A DNA stretch of 64,000 nt, taken from Shewanella polaris. Lineage in GTDB: Bacteria; Pseudomonadota; Gammaproteobacteria; Enterobacterales; Shewanellaceae. Position numbers and translations under genes: made by a program. Of this stretch, positions 39,901-51,225 are shown piece by piece. The first letter of the stretch is position 1. Each line of letters opens with the position of its first letter. The notes under the pieces are model-generated. The model ran no database searches. It was not told the DNA's origin and saw only the letters and a list, made by a program, of their open reading frames with translations. Location: NCBI RefSeq assembly GCF_006385555.1, contig NZ_CP041036.1, forward strand, positions 434,001 through 498,000, read 5' to 3'.

Positions 39901-42900
39901 CTGAGCCGTCGGTTAAGGTGTAAGTGATCACCGGCACTGCGCCGTTGTAGTTGGCGACAGGGGTAAAGGTATATACACCCGCATCCGTTAAGCTAAAGGT
40001 ACCCACGCCTGTAATGGTCACATCGGTTCCATCGGCGCTATGCACGGTTGTATCGCCCGCGACAGTAAAGGTGGTGACTGAAATAGGGCCATCAACACTG
40101 CTGCCATCGATGACATTACCCGTCACTTCAGGGCTGTCTTCGACAATGCTGCGAATTTCGTTGTCATCAGTGAAATCATCGTTCACCGGCGTGACCGTTA
40201 AGCTCAATGTTGAGGTGTCATTAGCGCCTGAGCCATCGGTTAAGGTGTAAGTGATCACCGGCACTGCGCCGTTGTAGTTGGCGACAGGGGTAAAGGTATA
40301 TACACCCGCATCCGTTAAGCTAAAGGTACCCACGCCTGTAATGGTCACATCGGTGCCATCGGCGCTATGCACGGTTGTATCGCCCGCGACAGTAAAGGTG
40401 GTAACTGAAATAGGGCCATCAACACTGCTGCCATCGATGACATTACCCGTCACTTCAGGGCTGTCTTCGACAATGCTGCGAATTTCGTTGTCATCAGTGA
40501 AATCATCGTTCACTGGGGTCACCGTCAAGCTTAAGGTCGAGGTGTCATTAGCGCCTGAGCCGTCGGTTAAGGTGTAAGTGATCACCGGCACTGCGCCGTT
40601 GTAGTTGGCGACAGGGGTAAAGGTATATACACCCGCATCCGTTAAGCTAAAGGTACCCACGCCTGTAATGGTCACATCGGTTCCATCGGCGCTATGCACG
40701 GTTGTATCGCCCGCGACAGTAAAGGTGGTAACTGAAATAGGGCCATCAACACTGCTGCCATCGATGACATTACCCGTCACTTCTGGGCTGTCTTCGACAA
40801 TGCTGCGAATTTCGTTGTCATCAGTGAAATCATCGTTCACTGGGGTCACCGTCAAGCTTAAGGTCGAGGTGTCATTAGCGCCTGAGCCATCGGTTAAGGT
40901 GTAAGTGATCACCGGCACTGCGCCGTTGTAGTTGGCGACAGGGGTAAAGGTATATACACCCGCATCCGTTAAGCTAAAGGCACCCACGCCTGTAATGGTC
41001 ACATCCGTGCCATCGGCAGGGTGCACAGTTGCGCTACCGTCGACAGTGAAGCTGACCACAGTTAATGGGCCATCAACACTGCTGCCATCGATGACATTAC
41101 CCGTCACTTCAGGGCTGTCTTCGACAATGCTGCGAATTTCGTTGTCATCAGTGAAATCATCGTTCACTGGGGTCACCGTCAAGCTTAAGGTCGAGGTGTC
41201 ATTAGCGCCTGAGCCGTCGGTTAAGGTGTAAGTGATCACCGGCACTGCGCCGTTATAGTTGGCGACAGGGGTGAAGGTATATACACCCGCATCCGTTAAG
41301 CTAAAGGTACCCACGCCTGTAATGGTCACATCGGTGCCATCGGCGCTATGCACGGTTGTATCGCCCGCGACAGTAAAGGTGGTAACTGAAATAGGGCCAT
41401 CAACACTGCTGCCATCGATGACATTACCCGTCACTTCAGGGCTGTCTTCGACAATGCTGCGAATTTCGTTGTCATCAGTGAAATCATCGTTCACTGGGGT
41501 CACCGTCAAGCTTAAGGTCGAGGTGTCATTGGTGCCTGAGCCATCGGTTAAGGTGTAAGTGATCACCGGCACTGCGCCGTTGTAGTTGGCGACAGGGGTA
41601 AAGGTATATACACCCGCATCCGTTAAGCTAAAGGCACCCACGCCTGTAATGGTCACATCCGTGCCATCGGCAGGGTGCACAGTTGCGCTACCGTCGACAG
41701 TGAAGCTGACCACAGTTAATGGGCCATCAACACTGCTGCCATCGATGACATTACCCGTCACTTCAGGGCTGTCTTCGACAATGCTGCGAATTTCGTTGTC
41801 ATCAGTGAAATCATCGTTCACTGGGGTCACCGTCAAGCTTAAGGTCGAGGTGTCATTAGCGCCTGAGCCGTCGGTTAAGGTGTAAGTGATCACCGGCACT
41901 GCGCCGTTGTAGTTGGCGACAGGGGTAAAGGTATATACACCCGCATCCGTTAAGCTAAAGGTACCCACGCCTGTAATGGTCACATCGGTTCCATCGGCGC
42001 TATGCACGGTTGTATCGCCCGCGACAGTAAAGGTGGTGACTGAAATAGGGCCATCAACACTGCTGCCATCGATGACATTACCCGTCACTTCTGGGCTGTC
42101 TTCGACAATGCTGCGAATTTCGTTGTCATCAGTGAAATCATCGTTCACCGGCGTGACCGTTAAGCTCAATGTTGAGGTGTCATTAGCGCCTGAGCCATCG
42201 GTTAAGGTGTAAGTGATCACCGGCACTGCGCCGTTGTAGTTGGCGACAGGGGTAAAGGTATATACACCCGCATCCGTTAAGCTAAAGGTACCCACGCCTG
42301 TAATGGTCACATCGGTGCCATCGGCGCTATGCACGGTTGTATCGCCCGCGACAGTAAAGGTGGTGACTGAAATAGGGCCATCAACACTGCTGCCATCGAT
42401 GACATTACCCGTCACTTCAGGGCTGTCTTCGACAATGCTGCGAATTTCGTTGTCATCAGTGAAATCATCGTTCACTGGCGTGACCGTTAAGCTCAATGTC
42501 GAGGTGTTATTAGCGCCTGAGCCGTCGGTTAAGGTGTAAGTGATCACCGGCACTGCGCCGTTGTAGTTGGCGACAGGGGTAAAGGTATATACACCCGCAT
42601 CCGTTAAGCTAAAGGTACCCACGCCTGTAATGGTCACATCCGTGCCATCGGCGCTATGCACGGTTGTATCGCCCGCGACAGTAAAGGTGGTAACTGAAAT
42701 AGGGCCATCAACACTGCTGCCATCGATGACATTACCCGTCACTTCAGGGCTGTCTTCGACAATGCTGCGAATTTCGTTGTCATCAGTGAAATCATCGTTC
42801 ACTGGGGTCACCGTCAAGCTTAAGGTCGAGGTGTCATTGGTGCCTGAGCCATCGGTTAAGGTGTAAGTGATCACCGGCACTGCGCCGTTGTAGTTGGCGA

Positions 42901-45900
42901 CAGGGGTAAAGGTATATACACCCGCATCCGTTAAGCTAAAGGCACCCACGCCTGTAATGGTCACATCCGTGCCATCGGCGCTATGCACGGTTGTATCGCC
43001 CGCGACAGTAAAGGTGGTAACTGAAATAGGGCCATCAACACTGCTGCCATCGATGACATTACCCGTCACCTCTGGGCTGTCTTCGACAATGCTGCGAATT
43101 TCGTTGTCATCAGTGAAATCATCGTTCACTGGCGTGACCGTTAAGCTCAATGTTGAAGTGTCTGTAGATACGCCATCGGTTAAGGTGTAAGTGATCACCG
43201 GCACTGCGCCGTTATAGTTGGCGACAGGGGTGAAGGTATATACACCCGCATCCGTTAAGCTAAAGGTACCCACGCCTGTAATGGTCACATCCGTGCCATC
43301 GGCAGGGTGCACAGTTGCGCTACCGTCGACAGTGAAGCTGACCACAGTTAATGGGCCATCAACACTGCTGCCATCGATGACATTACCCGTCACCTCTGGG
43401 CTGTCTTCGACAATGCTGCGAATTTCGTTGTCATCAGTGAAATCATCGTTCACTGGCGTGACCGTTAAGCTCAATGTTGAAGTGTCTGTAGATACGCCAT
43501 CGGTTAAGGTGTAAGTGATCACCGGCACTGCGCCGTTATAGTTGGCGACAGGGGTGAAGGTATATACACCCGCATCCGTTAAGCTAAAGGTACCCACGCC
43601 TGTAATGGTCACATCGGTGCCATCGGCGCTATGCACGGTTGTATCGCCCGCGACAGTAAAGGTGGTAACTGAAATAGGGCCATCAACACTGCTGCCATCG
43701 ATGACATTACCCGTCACTTCAGGGCTGTCTTCGACAATGCTGCGAATTTCGTTGTCATCAGTGAAATCATCGTTCACTGGCGTGACCGTTAAGCTCAATG
43801 TTGAAGTGTCTGTAGATACGCCATCGGTTAAGGTGTAAGTGATCACCGGCACTGCGCCGTTATAGTTGGCGACAGGGGTGAAGGTATATACACCCGCATC
43901 CGTTAAGCTAAAGGTACCCACGCCTGTAATGGTCACATCGGTGCCATCGGCGCTATGCACGGTTGTATCGCCCGCGACAGTAAAGGTGGTAACTGAAATA
44001 GGGCCATCAACACTGCTGCCATCGATGACATTACCCGTCACTTCAGGGCTGTCTTCGACAATGCTGCGAATTTCGTTGTCATCAGTGAAATCATCGTTCA
44101 CTGGGGTCACCGTCAAGCTTAAGGTCGAGGTGTCATTAGCGCCTGAGCCGTCGGTTAAGGTGTAAGTGATCACCGGCACTGCGCCGTTGTAGTTGGCGAC
44201 AGGGGTAAAGGTATATACACCCGCATCCGTTAAGCTAAAGGTACCCACGCCTGTAATGGTCACATCGGTGCCATCGGCGCTATGCACGGTTGTATCGCCC
44301 GCGACAGTAAAGGTGGTGACTGAAATAGGGCCATCAACACTGCTGCCATCGATGACATTACCCGTCACTTCAGGGCTGTCTTCGACAATGCTGCGAATTT
44401 CGTTGTCATCAGTGAAATCATCGTTCACTGGCGTGACCGTTAAGCTCAATGTCGAGGTGTCATTAGCGCCTGAGCCGTCGGTTAAGGTGTAAGTGATCAC
44501 CGGCACTGCGCCGTTATAGTTGGCGACAGGGGTAAAGGTATATACACCCGCATCCGTTAAGCTAAAGGTACCCACGCCTGTAATGGTCACATCCGTGCCA
44601 TCGGCAGGGTGCACAGTTGCGCTACCGTCGACAGTGAAGCTGACCACAGTTAATGGGCCATCAACACTGCTGCCATCGATGACATTACCCGTCACTTCTG
44701 GGCTGTCTTCGACAATGCTGCGAATTTCGTTGTCATCAGTGAAATCATCGTTCACTGGGGTCACCGTCAAGCTTAAGGTCGAGGTGTCATTGGTGCCTGA
44801 TCCATCGGTTAAGGTGTAAGTGATCACCGGCACTGCGCCGTTGTAGTTGGCGACAGGGGTAAAGGTATATACACCCGCATCCGTTAAGCTAAAGGTACCC
44901 ACGCCTGTAATGGTCACATCGGTTCCATCGGCGCTATGCACGGTTGTATCGCCCGCGACAGTAAAGGTGGTGACTGAAATAGGGCCATCAACACTGCTGC
45001 CATCGATGACATTACCCGTCACTTCAGGGCTGTCTTCGACAATGCTGCGAATTTCGTTGTCATCAGTGAAATCATCGTTCACTGGCGTGACCGTTAAGCT
45101 CAATGTCGAGGTGTCATTAGCGCCTGAGCCGTCGGTTAAGGTGTAAGTGATCACCGGCACTGCGCCGTTGTAGTTGGCGACAGGGGTAAAGGTATATACA
45201 CCCGCATCCGTTAAGCTAAAGGTACCCACGCCTGTAATGGTCACATCGGTGCCATCGGCGCTATGCACGGTTGTATCGCCCGCGACAGTAAAGGTGGTAA
45301 CTGAAATAGGGCCATCAACACTGCTGCCATCGATGACATTACCCGTCACTTCAGGGCTGTCTTCGACAATGCTGCGAATTTCGTTGTCATCAGTGAAATC
45401 ATCGTTCACTGGGGTCACCGTCAAGCTTAAGGTCGAGGTGTCATTAGCGCCTGAGCCGTCGGTTAAGGTGTAAGTGATCACCGGCACTGCGCCGTTGTAG
45501 TTGGCGACAGGGGTAAAGGTATATACACCCGCATCCGTTAAGCTAAAGGTACCCACGCCTGTAATGGTCACATCGGTTCCATCGGCGCTATGCACGGTTG
45601 TATCGCCCGCGACAGTAAAGGTGGTAACTGAAATAGGGCCATCAACACTGCTGCCATCGATGACATTACCCGTCACTTCTGGGCTGTCTTCGACAATGCT
45701 GCGAATTTCGTTGTCATCAGTGAAATCATCGTTCACTGGGTCACCGTCAAGCTTAAGGTCGAGGTGTCATTAGCGCCTGAGCCATCGGTTAAGGTGTAAG
45801 TGATCACCGGCACAGCGCCGTTGTAGTTGGCGACAGGGGTAAAGGTATATACACCCGCATCCGTTAAGCTAAAGGCACCCACGCCTGTAATGGTCACATC

Positions 45901-48900
45901 CGTGCCATCGGCAGGGTGCACAGTTGCGCTACCGTCGACAGTGAAGCTGACCACAGTTAATGGGCCATCAACACTGCTGCCATCGATGACATTACCCGTC
46001 ACTTCAGGGCTGTCTTCGACAATGCTGCGAATTTCGTTGTCATCAGTGAAATCATCGTTCACTGGGGTCACCGTCAAGCTTAAGGTCGAGGTGTCATTAG
46101 CGCCTGAGCCGTCGGTTAAGGTGTAAGTGATCACCGGCACTGCGCCGTTATAGTTGGCGACAGGGGTGAAGGTATATACACCCGCATCCGTTAAGCTAAA
46201 GGTACCCACGCCTGTAATGGTCACATCGGTGCCATCGGCGCTATGCACGGTTGTATCGCCCGCGACAGTAAAGGTGGTGACTGAAATAGGGCCATCAACA
46301 CTGCTGCCATCGATGACATTACCCGTCACTTCAGGGCTGTCTTCGACAATGCTGCGAATTTCGTTGTCATCAGTGAAATCATCGTTCACTGGCGTGACCG
46401 TTAAGCTCAATGTCGAGGTGTCATTAGCGCCTGAGCCGTCGGTTAAGGTGTAAGTGATCACCGGCACTGCGCCGTTGTAGTTGGCGACAGGGGTAAAGGT
46501 ATATACACCCGCATCCGTTAAGCTAAAGGTACCCACGCCTGTAATGGTCACATCGGTGCCATCGGCGCTATGCACGGTTGTATCGCCCGCGACAGTAAAG
46601 GTGGTGACTGAAATAGGGCCATCAACACTGCTGCCATCGATGACATTACCCGTCACTTCAGGGCTGTCTTCGACAATGCTGCGAATTTCGTTGTCACAGT
46701 GAAATCATCGTTCACTGGCGTGACCGTTAAGCTCAATGTCGAGGTGTCATTAGCGCCTGAGCCGTCGGTTAAGGTGTAAGTGATCACCGGCACTGCGCCG
46801 TTATAGTTGGCGACAGGGGTAAAGGTATATACACCCGCCATCCGTTAAGCTAAAGGTACCCACGCCTGTAATGGTCACATCCGTGCCATCGGCAGGGTGC
46901 ACAGTTGCGCTACCGTCGACAGTGAAGCTGACCACAGTTAATGGGCCATCAACACTGCTGCCATCGATGACATTACCCGTCACTTCTGGGCTGTCTTCGA
47001 CAATGCTGCGAATTTCGTTGTCATCAGTGAAATCATCGTTCACTGGGGTCACCGTCAAGCTTAAGGTCGAGGTGTCATTAGCGCCTGAGCCATCGGTTAA
47101 GGTGTAAGTGATCACCGGCACAGCGCCGTTGTAGTTGGCGACAGGGGTAAAGGTATATACACCCGCATCCGTTAAGCTAAAGGCACCCACGCCTGTAATG
47201 GTCAATCCGTGCCATCGGCAGGGTGCACAGTTGCGCTACCGTCGACAGTGAAGCTGACCACAGTTAATGGGCCATCAACACTGCTGCCATCGATGACATT
47301 ACCCGTCACTTCTGGGCTGTCTTCGACAATGCTGCGAATTTCGTTGTCATCAGTGAAATCATCGTTCACTGGGGTGACCGTTAAGCTCAATGTCGAGGTG
47401 TCATTAGCGCCTGAGCCGTCGGTTAAGGTGTAAGTGATCACCGGCACTGCGCCGTTATAGTTGGCGACAGGGGTGAAGGTATACACACCCGCATCCGTTA
47501 AGCTAAAAGTACCCACGCCTGTAATGGTCACATCCGTGCCATCGGCAGGGTGCACAGTTGCGCTACCGTCGACAGTGAAGCTGACCACAGTTAATGGGCC
47601 ATCGTCACTGCTGCCATCGATGACATTACCGGTCACTTCAGGGCTGTCTTCTGCAAGGGTGCGCGTTTCATTGTCATCAGTGAAATCATCGTTCATTGCA
47701 GTGATCACCGGAGTGTCACTGTCTTGGCCAGTTAAGCTGCCATCAGAAACGGTTAAATCAACCGCAGGCAGCGTGCCGCCGTTGTTAACCAAGTCAGCGC
47801 CAGCTTGGGTTAATACCACTTCGCCGTTAACTAACGCGTAGTAACCGTCGTCATTGCTGCCTGGAGTGAAGTCAACCGTCAGTAGATCGCCGTCTTCATC
47901 AAAGGTGGTGTAGGTTGCTGCCACATCGCCATCGACGGCGCTGTTTTCAGTAAAGTCATTGGCGACCACATCAATGGTTGGCACATCGTTCGTAGGAGTG
48001 ATCACCGGAGTGTCACTGTCTTGGCCAGTTAAGCTGCCATCAGAAACGGTTAAATCAACCGCAGGCAGCGTGCCGCCGTTGTTAACCAAGTCAGCGCCAG
48101 CTTGGGTTAATACCACTTCGCCGTTAACTAACGCGTAGTAACCGTCGTCATTGCTGCCTGGAGTGAAGTCAACCGTCAGTAGATCGCCGTCTTCATCAAA
48201 GGTGGTGTAGGTTGCTGCCACATCGCCATCGATGGCGCTGTTTTCAGTAAAGTCATTGGCGACCACGTCAATGGTAGGCGCATCGTTGACTGGCGTTACT
48301 TCAATGGTTAACGTGGCTGTCAGGCCTGTATTCGTGGTGTAGGTAATGACTGGAACTTGGCCGTTCCAATTTTCATTTGGGGTGAAGGTATACGTGCCAT
48401 CTTCATTGATGATCAGAATGCCGCCATCAAGCGTGACTTCGGTACCCGCAGTGTATGTTTGGCCATCAACCTCGAAGCTGACTACGCTTAAATCTGAATC
48501 AACATCACTGTCGTTATCTAATACGTTACCCGTAGCTTCACTGCCTTCAGCAACTGTGTTGTTGTCGTTAACTACTACCGATGCATCATCAACTGGTGTG
48601 ATTTCAATAGTTAACGTGGCAGTCAGGCCTGTATTGGTGGTGTAGGTAATAACTGGGACTTGGCCGTTCCAATTTTCATTTGGGGTGAAGGTATACGTGC
48701 CATCTTCATTGATGATCAGAATGCCGCCATCAAGCGTGACTTCGGTACCCGCAGTGTATGTTTGGCCATCAACCTCGAAGCTGACTACGCTTAAATCTGA
48801 ATCAACATCACTGTCATTATCTAATACGTTACCCGTAGCTTCATTGCCTTCAGCAACTGTGTTGTTGTCGTTAACTACTACCGATGCATCATCAACTGGT

Positions 48901-49688
48901 GTGATTTCAATAGTTAACGTGGCAGTCAGGCCTGTATTGGTGGTGTAGGTAATAACTGGGACTTGGCCGTTCCAATTTTCATTTGGGGTGAAGGTATACG
49001 TGCCGTCTTCATTGATGATAAGGATGCCGCCATCAAGCGTGACTTCGGTACCCGCAGTGTATGTTTGGCCATCTACTTCGAAGCTGACTACGCTTAAATC
49101 TGAATCAACATCACTGTCATTATCTAACAGATTTCCAGTAGCAACGCTGTCTTCATTCGCTGTAACTATATCGTTAACTAATGTTGACGGGGTATCATTT
49201 TCGCTAATAGTTTCTTCTTGTATTACTGCTGTTGGGGTGGCAGTTTGTCCTGTTGTGTCATAGCCTGCATCAGCAAGAGTTTCGTCAGCATCTCTCGTAA
49301 CTGCAACATAACCAGAATCACCTTGGCTAGCAGTTGGGGTACCAGCGGCGGTTTCAGGTAAGTCTTTTGTTGGGTCTTCTCCCGATGCGATGAGATCTTG
49401 CAAAGCTGTAATTTCATCTAATGCTTCTTGGTCTACGACTTGATTAATAGTCGCAATATCAGCTGTATTTATAACATCAGTAAGTGATTCGTCATCCGGC
49501 AAAACGTCACTATTAAAAATAGTACCGTCATCAAACGTAATAATGAAACCAAGATCACTGCTAACTATTGCACCTGCTAGTACAACCTCACCAATTTGAA
49601 GTTCTTGAATTTCATTGTTAACCGTTATTGAAACAGATCCTTCTGAAGCAGAAAGTATCCCATTTTTTGACGTTGTTATCGATCCCAT
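33911..49688 (-). CDS. bpfA: Giant RTX biofilm adhesin (BpfA/LapA type), frame broken by four single-base indels
   Basis: With the indels near 45739, 46695, 46838 and 47204 repaired, the gene is 5260 codons. GGGAG lies 6 nt before the ATG. The N-terminal retention module (residues 1-110) is followed by TAAG at 113-116, the expected LapG cut site. Then come three 101-residue modules, two 99-residue modules and 27 modules of 108-109 residues, all Ig/cadherin-like. The C-terminal part holds further cadherin-like and unique beta-rich domains, a von Willebrand A domain with MIDAS DVSGS (about 36070), RTX nonapeptides ([22 protein letters not shown], about 34310-34430) and an uncleaved type I secretion signal at the end. 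It heads an operon with its own exporter, protease and receptor. Unless the indels are artefacts, the protein would stop early inside the array. I favour sequencing or assembly error. Confidence 0.9.
38879..47693 (-). repeat. Array of 27 tandem 327/324-bp adhesin modules
   Basis: Each unit encodes [20 protein letters not shown]... to ...TLSLTVTPV. Twenty-three units are 327 bp and four are 324 bp (linker GVSTDTS in place of GSGANDTS or GSGTNDTS); the sum less the net two missing bases equals the observed 8815 bp. Two main sequence types occur, A ([19 protein letters not shown]) and B ([19 protein letters not shown]). Units are almost identical at the DNA level. Confidence 0.95.
47697..48290 (-). 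repeat. Two tandem 297-bp adhesin modules
   Basis: Two nearly identical copies with a period of 297 bp (99 residues), encoding a cadherin-like module with [12 protein letters not shown] and [17 protein letters not shown]. Confidence 0.9.
48290..49190 (-). repeat. Three tandem 303-bp adhesin modules
   Basis: Three copies with a period of 303 bp (101 residues), encoding [23 protein letters not shown]... modules. The most N-terminal copy differs at its beginning ([14 protein letters not shown]). Confidence 0.9.
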
Positions 49689-50000
49689 TTGAAGCTCCCA
49701 ACAGCTTTAATACACTTAAAAAAATAATACATTAATTTATATAATACTCATTTAACCAAACATTAGTATTAAGATTAAAATAAATTTCGACACAGCCCAA
49801 AAGCATAACATTTTTCAATAAAGTAGTCAATTTTTTGACGACACCCAAAAATAAGCTAACTCTATGAAAATATGATTTTTAATGAGGTAGTATTACAACA
49901 TTACATATGTGGTATACGTAGTTTTATGATAAATAGTTCATAATGTAACGTAATTGTTGTATCGGCATAGATTGTAAAAGATGAACAGCTAAAAGAAGAA
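49689..50000. other. Upstream region of the adhesin operon
   Basis: About 310 bp, very AT-rich, between the adhesin start and the hem-operon terminator. It should carry the adhesin promoter on the minus strand; I see no clear -35/-10 pair or operator and no gene. Confidence 0.45.
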
Positions 50001-50024
50001 AAAGCCTGCAAGATTGCAGGCTTT
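50001..50024 (-). terminator. Terminator of the hemCDXY operon
   Basis: AAAGCCTGCA and TGCAGGCTTT pair around AGAT; on the minus strand a T-rich tract follows. It lies 32 bp after hemY. Confidence 0.88.
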
Positions 50025-50055
50025 GAGCATATGCAGAAATAATACTATTTATTGT

Positions 50056-51225
50056 TTACATTATATTAGCTGCCTTACGGTAGCTTTGAGATGCTGCAGT
50101 GTTTTCACCTAATTGTTCCTGAACTTGTGCTAAAGCTAGCCATGATTGATTCGTTGGGGCTATGCGACATACATTTTGCCAATGAACTTTGGCTTTCTTG
50201 GCATCACGTTGTTGCATAGCCAGTTTGGCTAGACACATTTGATAGTCGGCATCATTTTCATGTGTGGTTTCTAATTTGGTTAGCAATTTACGCACTTCAT
50301 GATCTTGTGCGTTAATTACATCCGGTATTGCCGAAAATAAAGCCGCCGATGGCGAAGCTATAAGTTGTTTACTAATGAGTTTTATTGCTTGTTCTTTATG
50401 ATTATATAAAACCAGCCCATGAGCATAAGCCAATATCAATTCATCTTGTTTACGTTCCGATTTGCTTAACCAATGCCAACACTTATTTAACTCTGCTTCT
50501 GAAATTTTAGCTGCATTCAACATTAAAATGCTGTTTGTTTTAGTGCTTAATTGGTCGTACTCAGCTTCAGCTAATAATTGGCGCTTTTTCAACGTAGGTA
50601 ACAGTAATTTCAATGCCTGCCAATCTTGTTGTTGCAGGTATAACTCTTGCGCCAGCTTTAGTACTGGGGCACTGCTTTTACTTGTTGGATTTAGTTTATT
50701 TAGTACTTCACGGGCCTTAGCCAGTTCACCTTGCTTTAATAAATAACGAGTACGCGAAGTATAAACTGCAGTTTTTGCTATAGGATTTTTCTCAGCTTGA
50801 GCTAAATAATTATCTCTAGCAGCAATGTTATCTTGATAATGCGCAGCTCTTGCCGCAGCAAATAGGTTTAACAATGGGATTTCACCTTTTTCAGCACCTT
50901 TTGCCATGGTTTTTTCTGCTGCAGGCCAATCTTCTTCAGCTAATGCTAAAGCGCCAATTAAGGTATGTTTTTTAGCTGCTTTTCTGCGCCACTGTTCAGG
51001 GAGGTATCGGCTACTGAGTACGATGTTTAACAACAACATGATTAGCCATTCGAGTAACTGCAGGGCAAAATAAAACACAATTAACCCGACAACTCCGGTC
51101 ACCAAACTGGTTTCTATTTGATAATCACCAATGGCAATATACACATAACCGCTTTGGCCAATAATCATCGGGCTAAGGCATAAAGCCATTAAGACCAATA
51201 ATACGTACACTAAGGTTTTAATCAT
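50056..51225 (-). CDS. hemY: HemY, haem biosynthesis-associated TPR protein
   Basis: 389 residues: two N-terminal membrane segments (residues 5-25 and about 38-65), the HemY_N domain, then a cytosolic tetratricopeptide region (SWLALAQVQEQLGENTAASQSYRKA at the end). Gammaproteobacterial HemY is not a protoporphyrinogen oxidase, despite the name it shares with the Bacillus enzyme; its role is still uncertain, probably in organising late haem enzymes. The start overlaps the hemX stop (ATGA). Last gene of hemCDXY. Confidence 0.92.
   Translation of the reverse strand: MIKTLVYVLLVLMALCLSPMIIGQSGYVYIAIGDYQIETSLVTGVVGLIVFYFALQLLEWLIMLLLNIVLSSRYLPEQWRRKAAKKHTLIGALALAEEDWPAAEKTMAKGAEKGEIPLLNLFAAARAAHYQDNIAARDNYLAQAEKNPIAKTAVYTSRTRYLLKQGELAKAREVLNKLNPTSKSSAPVLKLAQELYLQQQDWQALKLLLPTLKKRQLLAEAEYDQLSTKTNSILMLNAAKISEAELNKCWHWLSKSERKQDELILAYAHGLVLYNHKEQAIKLISKQLIASPSAALFSAIPDVINAQDHEVRKLLTKLETTHENDADYQMCLAKLAMQQRDAKKAKVHWQNVCRIAPTNQSWLALAQVQEQLGENTAASQSYRKAANIM

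Noticed and set aside
45733..47205. Separate small genes at the end of the adhesin array (three short minus-strand frames)
   Set aside because: They are pieces of the same adhesin split by single-base indels, not independent genes.
38879..47693. Regular repeats that could suggest a CRISPR array
   Set aside because: Units are 324-327 bp, contiguous and protein-coding, without short direct repeats and unique spacers, and there are no cas genes.
38973..47841. Long series of plus-strand frames of about 99 codons each, beginning [10 protein letters not shown]
   Set aside because: They recur with the 327-bp period of the adhesin modules and are the antisense reading of a strongly biased coding repeat. 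They have no ribosome sites or recognisable domains.
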